This document shows, piece by piece, positions 9,935 to 18,664 of a stretch of 64,000 nucleotides of DNA (its first letter is position 1; each line of letters starts with the position of its first letter). The translations under genes were made by a program, and so were the position numbers. The DNA comes from Lachnospiraceae bacterium (GTDB lineage Bacteria > Bacillota > Clostridia > Lachnospirales > Lachnospiraceae): assembly GCA_018384375.1 (NCBI GenBank), contig JAHAYJ010000093.1, forward strand, positions 1-64,000, given 5' to 3'. The notes under the pieces are model-generated. The model saw only the letters and a program-made list of their open reading frames with translations, searched no databases and had not been told where the DNA came from.

Positions 9935-10663
9935 TTATTTAGGGATAAACACACAAGCACAGAAGAAAGAAGCCTCCTCATAAAAATCACACATGCCCTG
10001 ATATTTTTCTGCGATTTCCCTGATCTGGGGAATGCCCATTCCATGTGCTTTGTTCTCATCCTTCGTGGAAGAAAGTCCCGGATTCTTCTGCAGAACGGAG
10101 TTACCGATTCTGTTTTTCACACAGACCGCTTCGTATCCCCGCTTCTGAAAAATACTCACATTGATCTCCGGTCTGACATCTGTCTCTTTTTCTGACGCTT
10201 CAATGGCATTATCCAGAAGGTTGGAAAGCATCGCAGAAAAATCCATGCTCTTCATGTTTGCAAAGGAAAGATTCTCTATTTCCGCTTTTACCAAAATTCC
10301 TTTTTCCCGTGCAGTCTCCAGCTTCTGATTTACAATATGATTGAGCAGCGAATTCCCTGTTTCTATGTAGCTGTGTACCGCATTCAGCTTGTCCAGTATC
10401 TGGGAAGTGTACTCCTTTGCTTCCTCATAGTCCTCGCTGTTGAGATAAGAGCCGATAACCAGAAGATGATTTTTCATATCATGCTTCAAATGTCTGATGC
10501 TCTGATGCAGCGCACGGATCTGTGAATCCTGGAAGCGAATCTGTTCCTCCTCATCCTTCAATGCTCCCAGTTCATACGCAAGCTCGGATTTCTGTGCCAG
10601 AAGAAGTCTGTATTTTTCCTCCAGTGCATCATATTCTTTTTTCAGATTGCGATAGGATCTCAT
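9935..10663 (-). CDS. Soluble GHKL-type sensor histidine kinase
   Basis: Kinase of 242 residues. The N-terminal ~55 residues are charged and heptad-like, suggesting a coiled coil. The phospho-acceptor histidine is in RHLKHDMKNHLL (H61) and the N-box in LLDNAIEASEKE (near 148). A G-box follows in HGMGIPQIREIAEKY. No hydrophobic membrane segment or sensor domain is present, unlike the usual membrane kinases (AgrC, VirS type) that pair with LytTR regulators. Its ATG overlaps the regulator's stop by 4 bp. The input may therefore be cytoplasmic or relayed from the ABC transporter encoded downstream; that is inference. Confidence 0.88.
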   Translation of the reverse strand: MRSYRNLKKEYDALEEKYRLLLAQKSELAYELGALKDEEEQIRFQDSQIRALHQSIRHLKHDMKNHLLVIGSYLNSEDYEEAKEYTSQILDKLNAVHSYIETGNSLLNHIVNQKLETAREKGILVKAEIENLSFANMKSMDFSAMLSNLLDNAIEASEKETDVRPEINVSIFQKRGYEAVCVKNRIGNSVLQKNPGLSSTKDENKAHGMGIPQIREIAEKYQGMCDFYEEASFFCACVFIPK

Positions 10664-11349
10664 TTCCGCATATACCTCATAAGCTGTTTCTTAGCCTCTT
10701 CCGCATAGTTTCTTCCGATGGGAATCCGTTCTCCCGTTGCCAGTTCCGCCTCATCACTGCCGAGGACTTTCACTGCCTGTTGATTTACCAGAAATCCCCG
10801 GTGCAGACGGATAAAGCCCTTTTCGGAAAGTGCCTCCTGTGCTGCTGCTATGGTATCTCTGATACGATATACCTGCCCCTTTGTATACACCTTCAGGTAA
10901 TTTCCTTCACTTTCCAGATAAAAAATTTCCGAAACCTTCAGACGCACATTTTCGCTGCCGCATTTAAAAGTATAAAATTTATCCGGGAAGTCCAATTCTG
11001 TCTCACAATCCCGAAGAACTTTTTTCAGTTCCGTATCAAGACAACTTTTTCTGATAAATCCAAAGGGATGGAACAGCAGACTGTCATAGACCAGTTCGTC
11101 ATGACTTGTCACAAATACGAGCAACGGCTTTTGCCTGAGAAGCTTCAGCTGCCCTGCGATCTCAAGTCCTCCAAGTTGTGGCATGTCAATATCCAGAAGC
11201 AACAGTTCACATTCCTCACTCTTTAAGGCCTCCAGCAAACTTAAGCTGTCCGAAAACTCATTGACCGTACAGTCTGCCAGTATCTCTTTTACTTTTTCAG
11301 AGATGCTTTTTAAAATCCGGGGTTCATCATCACAAATAAATACTTTCAT
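10660..11349 (-). CDS. LytTR family response regulator
   Basis: Regulator of 229 residues. The receiver domain (1-120) has the acidic pocket ICDDEP and the phospho-acceptor D53 in LLLLDIDMP. A LytTR DNA-binding domain (about 132-229) contains the family hallmark FIRLHRGFLVN. It is the first gene of the operon and partners the overlapping kinase gene. LytTR regulators typically bind paired direct repeats upstream of exporter, bacteriocin or virulence operons; I could not identify such a repeat with confidence in the 140-bp gap separating it from the divergent acetyltransferase gene. Autoregulation of the ABC operon is the simplest model. Confidence 0.93.
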   Translation of the reverse strand: MKVFICDDEPRILKSISEKVKEILADCTVNEFSDSLSLLEALKSEECELLLLDIDMPQLGGLEIAGQLKLLRQKPLLVFVTSHDELVYDSLLFHPFGFIRKSCLDTELKKVLRDCETELDFPDKFYTFKCGSENVRLKVSEIFYLESEGNYLKVYTKGQVYRIRDTIAAAQEALSEKGFIRLHRGFLVNQQAVKVLGSDEAELATGERIPIGRNYAEEAKKQLMRYMRK

Positions 11350-11492
11350 CTTTTCCTCATATTGTCATTTCAAGGCTATCCTTTTCATATATAAAAAATT
11401 TTAACACAAATCCTCCCTCAGGGTGTAAAATATTTGTCAGAGAGCAGTCTGTAGCCGTATGCTTCATTCTGCTCAAGGAAAGGCTTGGTTTT

Positions 11493-12740
11493 ATGGGAAA
11501 CAAAGAATCAGAACCTATTTATCTTGAAACAAACGGTGATTTTCGCATGCGGGAGCTTGACAAAGGAGATCTTGAACAGTTCAATGCGCTGCTCCAATAC
11601 GCTTTTCAGGTTACCAGCTATGACCTGTTTCAGACAGGCTGGAAGCAGGATGAGATCAAATATGCAAAGCGTCCTATTCTGGAGGAAGCCTATGTCCTCG
11701 GCTGGTTTTACAAGGAAAAACTGGCATCTATGATTGTTGTCTACTCCATGAAGGTAAATATCCATGATGAGATCATGGATATGGGCGGTGTCACCGGTGT
11801 GGCTACCTACCCCGAGTATACCGGCCGTGGATTGATCCACTCCCTGATGAAGCGTGCGATCGGCTACATGCATGATCAGAAAATGGTGATTTCCTTCCTG
11901 TATCCCTACTCCATCCCCTTTTATCGGAAAATGGGATGGGAAATCTGTTCTGACAAACTATCCTTTACCGTCAAAGACACACAGCTGCCAAAGGCAAGAC
12001 CGGTAGACGGCATGGTAGAACGTGTCAGTCTGGATTCCGAGGATTACCACAATGTCCATTCCTACTTCGCCGTACAACGCCACGGATGCCTGATCCGCGA
12101 CAATCTGTCCTGGGAGGAGTACTGGCGCTGGGACAATGATGACATGATCGCGGCTGTATATTATAATAAAGACCACAAGCCGCTTGGCTATGTAGTCTAC
12201 TATATTGCCAATGAGATTTTTCACATCAAGGAAATGGTCTATCTGAACATTGAAGCCAATTACGGTCTCTGGAACTATATCAGCGCTCACTTTTCCATGA
12301 TCACACAGGTACAGGGAGATAATTACTCCGGTGAACCTATGGCATATCTTTTTGAGGACAGTGAGATTACGGAAACGATTTCTCCCTATATTATGGGAAG
12401 AATCATTCATGTAAAAGATTTTCTGGAGGATTATCCTTATCAGGTGACTCCGGAGGATTTCAAGATCCATTTCCGGGTACACGACGAAATGGCACCCTGG
12501 AATGAGGGGGATTACATGGTCTCCTGGCATGACGGTGAAACCATCTGTGAACCGGTAGAAAACAATCAGTCCATCAACGTTGTGGAGCTTACGATTAACA
12601 CGCTCACCACCATGATGATGGGATATAAAAGACCTTCCTATCTTTATGAACATGAAAAAATTAAAACAGAGTATTATATGCTGACCTGGCTGGAACGTCT
12701 GATTCCGGTCGAAAAACCTTATTTCTCTGACTATTTTTAA
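11493..12740 (+). CDS. Eis-like GNAT acetyltransferase
   Basis: Acetyl-CoA-dependent N-acetyltransferase of 415 residues. It has the Eis architecture of an N-terminal GNAT domain, a second divergent GNAT half and an SCP2-like C-terminal domain. The acetyl-CoA loop is visible in VATYPEYTGRGLIHSLMKR, and the protein ends in an aromatic residue (SDYF), as Eis-type enzymes often do for catalysis by the terminal carboxylate. The ribosome site AAGGAAAGG lies about 10 bases before the ATG. pncB follows after 23 bp, suggesting co-transcription. Substrate unknown: Eis relatives acetylate aminoglycosides or protein lysines, but distant homologues like this usually lack a proven substrate. Confidence 0.85.
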   Translation: MGNKESEPIYLETNGDFRMRELDKGDLEQFNALLQYAFQVTSYDLFQTGWKQDEIKYAKRPILEEAYVLGWFYKEKLASMIVVYSMKVNIHDEIMDMGGVTGVATYPEYTGRGLIHSLMKRAIGYMHDQKMVISFLYPYSIPFYRKMGWEICSDKLSFTVKDTQLPKARPVDGMVERVSLDSEDYHNVHSYFAVQRHGCLIRDNLSWEEYWRWDNDDMIAAVYYNKDHKPLGYVVYYIANEIFHIKEMVYLNIEANYGLWNYISAHFSMITQVQGDNYSGEPMAYLFEDSEITETISPYIMGRIIHVKDFLEDYPYQVTPEDFKIHFRVHDEMAPWNEGDYMVSWHDGETICEPVENNQSINVVELTINTLTTMMMGYKRPSYLYEHEKIKTEYYMLTWLERLIPVEKPYFSDYF

Positions 12741-12763
12741 AAATATAACCAAAGGAGATTCCC

Positions 12764-14218
12764 ATGGACAGACAAAATTTGACTTTGCTCACAGATCTTT
12801 ATGAGCTTACCATGATGCAGGGGTACTTTAAGCACAAGGATCAAAATGAAACTGTGATCTTTGACGCCTTTTACCGAAACAATCCCTGTGATGGCGGTTA
12901 TGCCATTGCAGCAGGCTTAGAGCAGCTGATCAAATATATCAAAGAGCTGCATTTTTCCAAGGAGGATATTGATTATCTTTCCGGTCTTAACATCTTTGAT
13001 GCAGACTTCCTGGATTATCTGGCAAACTTTAAATTCTCCGGTGATATTTATGCAATTCCTGAAGGAACGGTTATCTTCCCAAGAGAACCTCTCATAAAGG
13101 TGATTGCTCCCATCATGGAGGCACAGCTGGTAGAAACTGCCATCCTGAATATCATTAATCATCAGAGTCTGATTGCAACCAAAGCGGCAAGAGTCTGCTA
13201 TGCAGCCAAGGGTGACGGCATTATGGAATTCGGTCTTCGTCGTGCCCAGGGACCTGATGCCGGTATCTACGGAGCCCGTGCTGCCATGATCGGCGGTTGT
13301 ATCGGAACCTCCAATGTACTTTGCGGACAGCTTTTTGATGTTCCGGTAAAGGGGACTCATGCCCACAGCTGGATCATGAGCTTTCCTGATGAATATACCG
13401 CCTTTAAAGCCTATGCCGATATGTATCCTTCTGCCTGCATTCTTCTGGTGGATACCTATGATACTTTAAAATCCGGCGTCCCCAATGCCATCCGTGTTTT
13501 CCGTGAGATGCGTGCTGCGGGCATTCCTCTCACCTTCTACGGAATCCGCCTCGACAGCGGCGATCTTGCCTATCTTTCCAAGAAAGCCCGTCGTATGCTG
13601 GATGATGCCGGTTTTACAGACGCTGTCATCTCTGCATCCAACGATCTGGATGAATATCTGATCGAATCGCTGAAGGCACAGGGAGCTGCCATCACCTCCT
13701 GGGGCGTTGGGACCAATTTGATCACCGCAAAGGATAACCCGGCATTCGGCGGCGTATATAAGCTCGCTGCCATTAGGAATGAGCAGGGAGAGTTTATTCC
13801 CAAGATCAAATTATCCGAAAACTCTGAAAAAGTAACTAATCCGGGCAACAAGACCGTTTACCGCATTTATGAGAAGGAAACCGGCAAGATCAAGGCAGAT
13901 CTCATCTGTCTGGTAGGTGAGCATTTCAGTGAAGAGGAACCTCTTTTACTCTTTGATCCTTTAGAGCCCTGGAAGAAGACGAAGCTCCCTGCCGGAAGCT
14001 TCACCTTGCGGGAGCTTCTCGTCCCGGTATTTCAGAGCGGCGAATGCTGCTATGAGTCCCCCAAGGTCATGGACATCCGGGAATATTGCCTGAAGGAGCA
14101 GGATACCCTCTGGGATGAAACCAAACGCTTTGTTAATCCTCATCAGATTTATGTGGATCTTTCCAAAAAGCTTTACGATACAAAAATCGAATTACTTGAC
14201 CGTATGAGCGAAAAATAA
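12764..14218 (+). CDS. pncB: Nicotinate phosphoribosyltransferase
   Basis: NAD salvage enzyme that converts nicotinate and PRPP to nicotinate mononucleotide with ATP hydrolysis. It is 484 residues long, the size of the Gram-positive NAPRTase subfamily. The N-terminus LLTDLYELTMMQGYF is diagnostic, and the regulatory phospho-histidine region is GTHAHSWIMSF (near residue 198). The PRPP/phosphate-binding GIRLDSGDLAYLS follows. AAAGGAG precedes the ATG. The last 46 bp overlap the 3' end of the convergent helD-like gene, so the two transcripts would be antisense to each other at their tails. Confidence 0.96.
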   Translation: MDRQNLTLLTDLYELTMMQGYFKHKDQNETVIFDAFYRNNPCDGGYAIAAGLEQLIKYIKELHFSKEDIDYLSGLNIFDADFLDYLANFKFSGDIYAIPEGTVIFPREPLIKVIAPIMEAQLVETAILNIINHQSLIATKAARVCYAAKGDGIMEFGLRRAQGPDAGIYGARAAMIGGCIGTSNVLCGQLFDVPVKGTHAHSWIMSFPDEYTAFKAYADMYPSACILLVDTYDTLKSGVPNAIRVFREMRAAGIPLTFYGIRLDSGDLAYLSKKARRMLDDAGFTDAVISASNDLDEYLIESLKAQGAAITSWGVGTNLITAKDNPAFGGVYKLAAIRNEQGEFIPKIKLSENSEKVTNPGNKTVYRIYEKETGKIKADLICLVGEHFSEEEPLLLFDPLEPWKKTKLPAGSFTLRELLVPVFQSGECCYESPKVMDIREYCLKEQDTLWDETKRFVNPHQIYVDLSKKLYDTKIELLDRMSEK

Positions 14219-17200
14219 TAATCCAGCTGTTTCTCTCCTTCTACGGCAAGATAGGAACCATATGCCGGAATATCGCAAAAGATAACCGGTTTGTCCGTTG
14301 CTGCGAAAAGGCAATAGCCCTGATCAGAGACAACGGAAGGCAGTGTTTTTTCGGAAGTGTCCGGCTGAATATAACGGGCACTTCCATTTAATGTAAGCCC
14401 TTCTGCTCCGGCAATCCCAGGCGCATACAGTTTCTCCCCTTTCTGCCATTCAAAGAACACCCATGTCTTTCCCTGTCCTGCCGAATCTATCTGACGGCAA
14501 TCCCGCTTTCTTTCTTCCAAAAGCAGCTTCTTATCCCGATTCCGGTACCTCAATGCTCCCGTCTGTTTATCCACCTCCAGGCAAAGTTCATCTGTCACAA
14601 GCTCTACAATGCTTCCGTTTTCTCTGTACATCCAGAATTTTTCTGTCTCACGCAGTGCAATTTTCCTATGAGCATTCTCTCTCGGCTTCCCTTCTCTGGT
14701 AAAGGTAACGCGTATCACATCGCTCTTTACCGGGCTAAGGCGCAGCACCCCGTATCTGCTTTGCAGATACAGCCCGTCCTCCTTTCTGTATACCCACTTA
14801 ACCGAAAGATCAATCTTCGAATGTCCCGCGGGACGAAGTCTTTCGTTTGAAGGCATGTCTCCAAAGCACATACCTGACTTACCTGTTTGCTCTTCCTGCC
14901 CGGAATGCTTGATGCAGATTGGCTTCACTCCGGTAAGGAGCACGGTTTTGGGCGGTTCCTTGATCGGCTTTGGCGTGCGCAAAACTGCCGAAACCTTCCT
15001 GCGCGCTACAGTCTTAAGCACCCCAGCCTGTTCTTTCTGCTCTGCCTTTTGCTTATCCGGCTTTTCACTGACAGCAGGCATTTCGATCTGTCCTTCCGAT
15101 TTCCGCTCCGGCACAGGATCCGCAATCAGCCCTGTCAGATTTCCCGTATGCAGCACACACAGCTCATGAAGAGCTCTGGTAGCTGCTACATACAAAAGCT
15201 TTGCATGTCCGTCATCCACCGGATAATCATTTCTGTCCGGATTCAGAATCAGTACCGCATCAAATTCAAGACCTTTGGTATAAGCCACCGGCAATACCAT
15301 AATTCCATCCGAAAAGACTGCTCTCTCCAGACTACTCTCCGCAACAGGAATCCATTTTCCAAGCTCCTGTGCGGCTTTCCTGGCACACTGCTCACTGCGG
15401 CATACCACTGCGATTGTACTAAGTCCCTTTTTCTGCCACTTAGCACAAACGGAAGCTGCCTCTCTTATCAGTGTCTCATCGGAAGGAACCTGCTTTACGC
15501 TCACCGGCTCCCCATGACGGATGATCGGCTCTGCCGGATAAGCCGCAAAGCTCCCGTGATGCAGGATTTTCAATGCAAATTCAGAAATCTCTACTGTGTT
15601 TCGATAGCTCTTTTTCAGCACCCCGAAGCTGTCCATTTCATCGGTTAACAGAAGTGTTCTCAGTTCCTCCCAGTCATTTAGTCCATAGCCGAAGTGAATA
15701 TTCTGGGATACATCCCCCATCACCGTATAGGTGCAGTCTTTGATACAGAAATCAAGAACTGCATATGCCATCATCCCAAAATCCTGGGCTTCATCAATAA
15801 CGATATGATGAGCTTCACTGATGACCTCAGTCTCCTTCACTCTCTTATACAGATACGCCAGTGCAGCCAGATCGTACACGTCAAATTCCCGATCCGGAAT
15901 CTTTATCCGGTATCCTTTTTCTTGTTGAAGCATCAGGAAATCCCGATACATATCGAAAACAGAACGTTTCCAGATCCGCTTTCCGAATCTTCCCCGGTAA
16001 GCCTTCAGAATTGCCTTTCGCTCTTTCTCCGTATAACGGATGCCATTTTTCAGAAATTCATCTTTTATTTTATTCAGAAGACGTTCATTGAGCATATTGA
16101 TCTTGCTCTGGATGGACATACCGGGTGTCTGTCTGACATAATCTGCTATCGATTCACCGGATAGAATCTCGATCAGATCCCCGGGACAGACCTTTTTACC
16201 GATGGTTTCATCAAATACTCCTGCCACGCCATCCCGGATTCCCTCCACGAACTGTTTGGGATTCAAATAAACCGTATCCGCTAAAATAGCTTCCCTCTCC
16301 ATGTTAAGGCAGTAATCCTTCAATTCCTCAAACCATCCAAGGGTTCCCCGTACACTGCCACTTAGGTCAGCCTGTGAATTCTCTAAAATGCGGTATTTCT
16401 TCTCATCCCAATCCTCATACAAGAGTCTCATAAACAACTGTTCCATGGTCATCTGCTTGATACCGTACACATCAAGATCCGGCAGGACGCCGGTGATATA
16501 TTTAAGAAGAATTCGGTTGCTTCCCACGATATAAAAGTCATCCGGTCTGAAGCGTTCCTGGTAATTGTAGAGAATGTAGGATATTCTGTGCATTGCCACC
16601 GTCGTTTTCCCGGAGCCCGCCACCCCTTGCACAATCACATTGTGATAGGGTGATTTCCGGATGATCTCGTTCTGTTCCTTCTGGATGGTCGCTATGATCT
16701 CACCGAGTACCGCCTGCTTGTTTCTGGCAAGGTATTTGGTCAGCAGATCATCATTGGCAACCACCTCCGTATCAAAATAGTCAAGTAGCCTTCCTTCTTC
16801 AATCTCGTAGGTACGTTTCAATTGCAGATCAATGGGAAGCTCCTTCCCGTCGGGCGCAGGATAGCTGCATTTTCCCAGCCCGTTTTCATAATAAGCGTTG
16901 GCAATAGGCGCACGCCAGTCAATGACCATCTGGTGTGTTGTGTCTTTTGCAATTCCGCCTCTACCGATATACAGTGATTCCTCTTTCTTCAGGGTTTCAT
17001 CATAAAAGATAATCCTGCCAAAATAGGGTTTATTTACCGCCTTTTGATTTTTGGTAAGTGCATGCTTCATATTGTCCCGCATGGTGACCGTGTTACTCAG
17101 TGCAGTGTAAATTTCATCATCATTGTCATGATAATGATCCAGCATCTCATCAATCTCCTCCTGCATCCGCGCCATTTCACTCTCATAGGTCTCTACATTA

Positions 17201-17289
17201 TGCTTCACTACCTGCAATGTTTTTTGAAGATATGCTTCTTCCGCCTCACGTCCCGTTTCTGCAATTCTTTTTGTGTCTCTTTCTTCCAT
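14173..17289 (-). CDS. HelD-like SF1 helicase/RNAP recycling factor fused to a GH31 N-terminal-like domain
   Basis: Protein of 1038 residues. Residues 1 to about 745 are a UvrD/Rep-type ATPase of the HelD class: an N-terminal coiled coil, Walker A GVAGSGKTT near 226, DEAQDFG near 501 and motif VI VAATRALHEL near 703. HelD proteins release stalled RNA polymerase. After a Lys/Glu/Pro-rich linker (about 745-806), residues ~836-1030 look like the mutarotase-like N-terminal domain of GH31 alpha-glucosidases (RYGVLRLSPVKSDVIRVTF, then GYCLFAATDKPVIFCDIPAY, LDYYF). No GH31 catalytic barrel follows. The last ~12 residues come from sequence antisense to the pncB end. The helicase call is firm; the tail assignment is by pattern recognition and its role is unknown. 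Confidence 0.85.
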   Translation of the reverse strand: MEERDTKRIAETGREAEEAYLQKTLQVVKHNVETYESEMARMQEEIDEMLDHYHDNDDEIYTALSNTVTMRDNMKHALTKNQKAVNKPYFGRIIFYDETLKKEESLYIGRGGIAKDTTHQMVIDWRAPIANAYYENGLGKCSYPAPDGKELPIDLQLKRTYEIEEGRLLDYFDTEVVANDDLLTKYLARNKQAVLGEIIATIQKEQNEIIRKSPYHNVIVQGVAGSGKTTVAMHRISYILYNYQERFRPDDFYIVGSNRILLKYITGVLPDLDVYGIKQMTMEQLFMRLLYEDWDEKKYRILENSQADLSGSVRGTLGWFEELKDYCLNMEREAILADTVYLNPKQFVEGIRDGVAGVFDETIGKKVCPGDLIEILSGESIADYVRQTPGMSIQSKINMLNERLLNKIKDEFLKNGIRYTEKERKAILKAYRGRFGKRIWKRSVFDMYRDFLMLQQEKGYRIKIPDREFDVYDLAALAYLYKRVKETEVISEAHHIVIDEAQDFGMMAYAVLDFCIKDCTYTVMGDVSQNIHFGYGLNDWEELRTLLLTDEMDSFGVLKKSYRNTVEISEFALKILHHGSFAAYPAEPIIRHGEPVSVKQVPSDETLIREAASVCAKWQKKGLSTIAVVCRSEQCARKAAQELGKWIPVAESSLERAVFSDGIMVLPVAYTKGLEFDAVLILNPDRNDYPVDDGHAKLLYVAATRALHELCVLHTGNLTGLIADPVPERKSEGQIEMPAVSEKPDKQKAEQKEQAGVLKTVARRKVSAVLRTPKPIKEPPKTVLLTGVKPICIKHSGQEEQTGKSGMCFGDMPSNERLRPAGHSKIDLSVKWVYRKEDGLYLQSRYGVLRLSPVKSDVIRVTFTREGKPRENAHRKIALRETEKFWMYRENGSIVELVTDELCLEVDKQTGALRYRNRDKKLLLEERKRDCRQIDSAGQGKTWVFFEWQKGEKLYAPGIAGAEGLTLNGSARYIQPDTSEKTLPSVVSDQGYCLFAATDKPVIFCDIPAYGSYLAVEGEKQLDYYFSLIRSSNSIFVS

Positions 17290-17346
17290 AGCTTCCTCCC
17301 CTCATATCACTGTATCTGCAATTGTATCAGAAATAAAAACAATTAC

Positions 17347-17418
17347 TAGACTTTTATTTTCTGTTGTGTTATAGTGGAAACTGAAGTGTGGGCAAAATTT
17401 GATTTTGCCCCTTTTTTT
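17347..17418 (+). other. Promoter-like sequence firing straight into a terminator
   Basis: TAGACT at 17347-17352, a 17-bp spacer, and TATAGT at 17370-17375 form a promoter-like pair on the plus strand. Only about 10 bp beyond the predicted start is a hairpin (GGGCAAAA and TTTTGCCC arms, 17390-17410) followed by CTTTTTTT. No plus-strand gene is near. It could make a ~35-nt RNA, be a remnant regulatory region, or act as a block to antisense transcription. Confidence 0.4.
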
Positions 17419-17425
17419 ATGAAAT

Positions 17426-17521
17426 AAAGAGTCTGCTTGCGGACTCTCGCGCCGAGCGCGGTCGCGAAAGCACGAAAGTCTTTCCTTTCAAGCAAAAAAA
17501 GTCGCCTGACGGCGACTCTTT
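17426..17521. repeat. Complex palindromic intergenic element
   Basis: A 96-bp stretch with nested complementarity. AAAGAGTC (17426-17433) pairs with GACTCTTT (17514-17521), and TGCTTG (17434-17439) with CAAGCA (17489-17494). Inner GC-rich palindromes include GAGTC...GACTC and TCGCG...CGCGA. It is far more GC-rich than flanking intergenic DNA. It looks like a REP/BIME-like or structured RNA element, and its first arm also forms the M20 gene terminator. Copy number elsewhere is unknown. Confidence 0.5.
17494..17517 (-). terminator. Terminator of the peptide-importer/M20 operon
   Basis: Minus strand: AGTCGCC, loop GTCA, GGCGACT, then seven T. It lies 17 bp after the M20 amidohydrolase stop codon. 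Confidence 0.85.
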
Positions 17522-17533
17522 CAAATACATTAT

Positions 17534-18652
17534 CTATTCGCAAAACAGTGCTGCCAGATAGTTCACTGTAGGCAGAATCACCTGCTCGTCTATCTGAAAT
17601 CCCGGCTGATGAATTGTAGGGCCCTTGCCGGTTCCGATCTTAATATAGCAGCCCGGTATCTTTTCTTCAAAAAACGCGAAATCATCTCCACCCAGAGAGC
17701 TTTCCTCCGGCACCACACGAAGTCCCTGTTTCTGCGCCACTCTCATACACTCCTTTGCCATACCTGCGTCATTATAGGTAGCAGGCGGACCGGCGATCCA
17801 TTCAAACTCAGTCTGTGCACCGTAAGCCCGTGCAGTCTGCTCTGCAATTTCTCTCATACGCTTTTCAAAAAGGATTCTGTCCTCTGCGTCCATCGTCCGG
17901 ACGGTCCCCTCAAGCTCCGCTGTTTCCGGAATCACATTCCAGGTATTTCCGGCCTCAATCCTTGTGACACTGATTAGGGACGGATGAAAGGCATTGATAT
18001 TTCTGGTGACAATAGTCTGAAATGCCTGTACCATTGCTGTTGCTGCCGGAATGGGATCTATCCCGTCATCCGGATGTGCGCCATGACAACCCACGCCCTT
18101 AATCCTGATCACAAAACGGTCGACCGCGGCTGTCACATAGCCTTCTCTGATGCCCAGAACACCTGCTTCATTGGTAGGATCTGCATGAATGCCCCATACT
18201 CTGTCTACCTCTGCCATCGCGTCTGTTTCCAATATCTTAAGCGCTCCCAGAGAGCTTTCCTCCGCGGGTTGAAAAATAATTTTAACCGTTCCGGCAAGTT
18301 CTGCTTTTTGCTCCTGTAAGAGAAGGGCACAGCCTATCCCCGCCACAATATGAAAGTCATGTCCGCAGGCATGCATCCTTCCATTATGTTTTGATGCATA
18401 AGAAAGGCCAGTTTCTTCCAAGATCGGCAGGGCATCTATGTCACATCGAAGAGCCTGTACCGGTCCTTCCTTCTTCCCCCGAATGATTGCAACAAGTCCC
18501 GTCTCCAGATCATAGGGAAGGATTTCCACCCCTGCAGACATGAGAATTTCCCGGATCTTTACCGTCGTTTCATATTCCTCATAAGACAGTTCAGGATGTG
18601 CATGAAACCACTCAAAATATTCGATCAATTGCTTTTCAAGCTCTGTCATCAT
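17534..18652 (-). CDS. M20 family metallo-amidohydrolase
   Basis: Cytoplasmic zinc/manganese hydrolase of 372 residues, of the aminoacylase/hippurate hydrolase/N-acetyldiaminopimelate deacetylase group. Visible family motifs are HPELSYEEYET, the metal site CDIDALP, HACGHDFH and the catalytic PAEESSLGA, followed by the dimerisation lid and a final metal histidine in IHQPGF. It starts 12 bp after the dppC stop and ends the importer operon. It therefore probably hydrolyses imported N-acyl or amide-linked amino acids or peptides; the exact substrate cannot be assigned. AAGGGG precedes the start; an adjacent second ATG could be used instead. Confidence 0.9.
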   Translation of the reverse strand: MMTELEKQLIEYFEWFHAHPELSYEEYETTVKIREILMSAGVEILPYDLETGLVAIIRGKKEGPVQALRCDIDALPILEETGLSYASKHNGRMHACGHDFHIVAGIGCALLLQEQKAELAGTVKIIFQPAEESSLGALKILETDAMAEVDRVWGIHADPTNEAGVLGIREGYVTAAVDRFVIRIKGVGCHGAHPDDGIDPIPAATAMVQAFQTIVTRNINAFHPSLISVTRIEAGNTWNVIPETAELEGTVRTMDAEDRILFEKRMREIAEQTARAYGAQTEFEWIAGPPATYNDAGMAKECMRVAQKQGLRVVPEESSLGGDDFAFFEEKIPGCYIKIGTGKGPTIHQPGFQIDEQVILPTVNYLAALFCE

Positions 18653-18664
18653 TTTCCCCTTTGC

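Noticed and set aside
17346-17543. Minus-strand 65-codon frame between the M20 gene and the helD-like gene
   Set aside because: It runs through the M20 terminator and the palindromic element, with composition unlike a protein.
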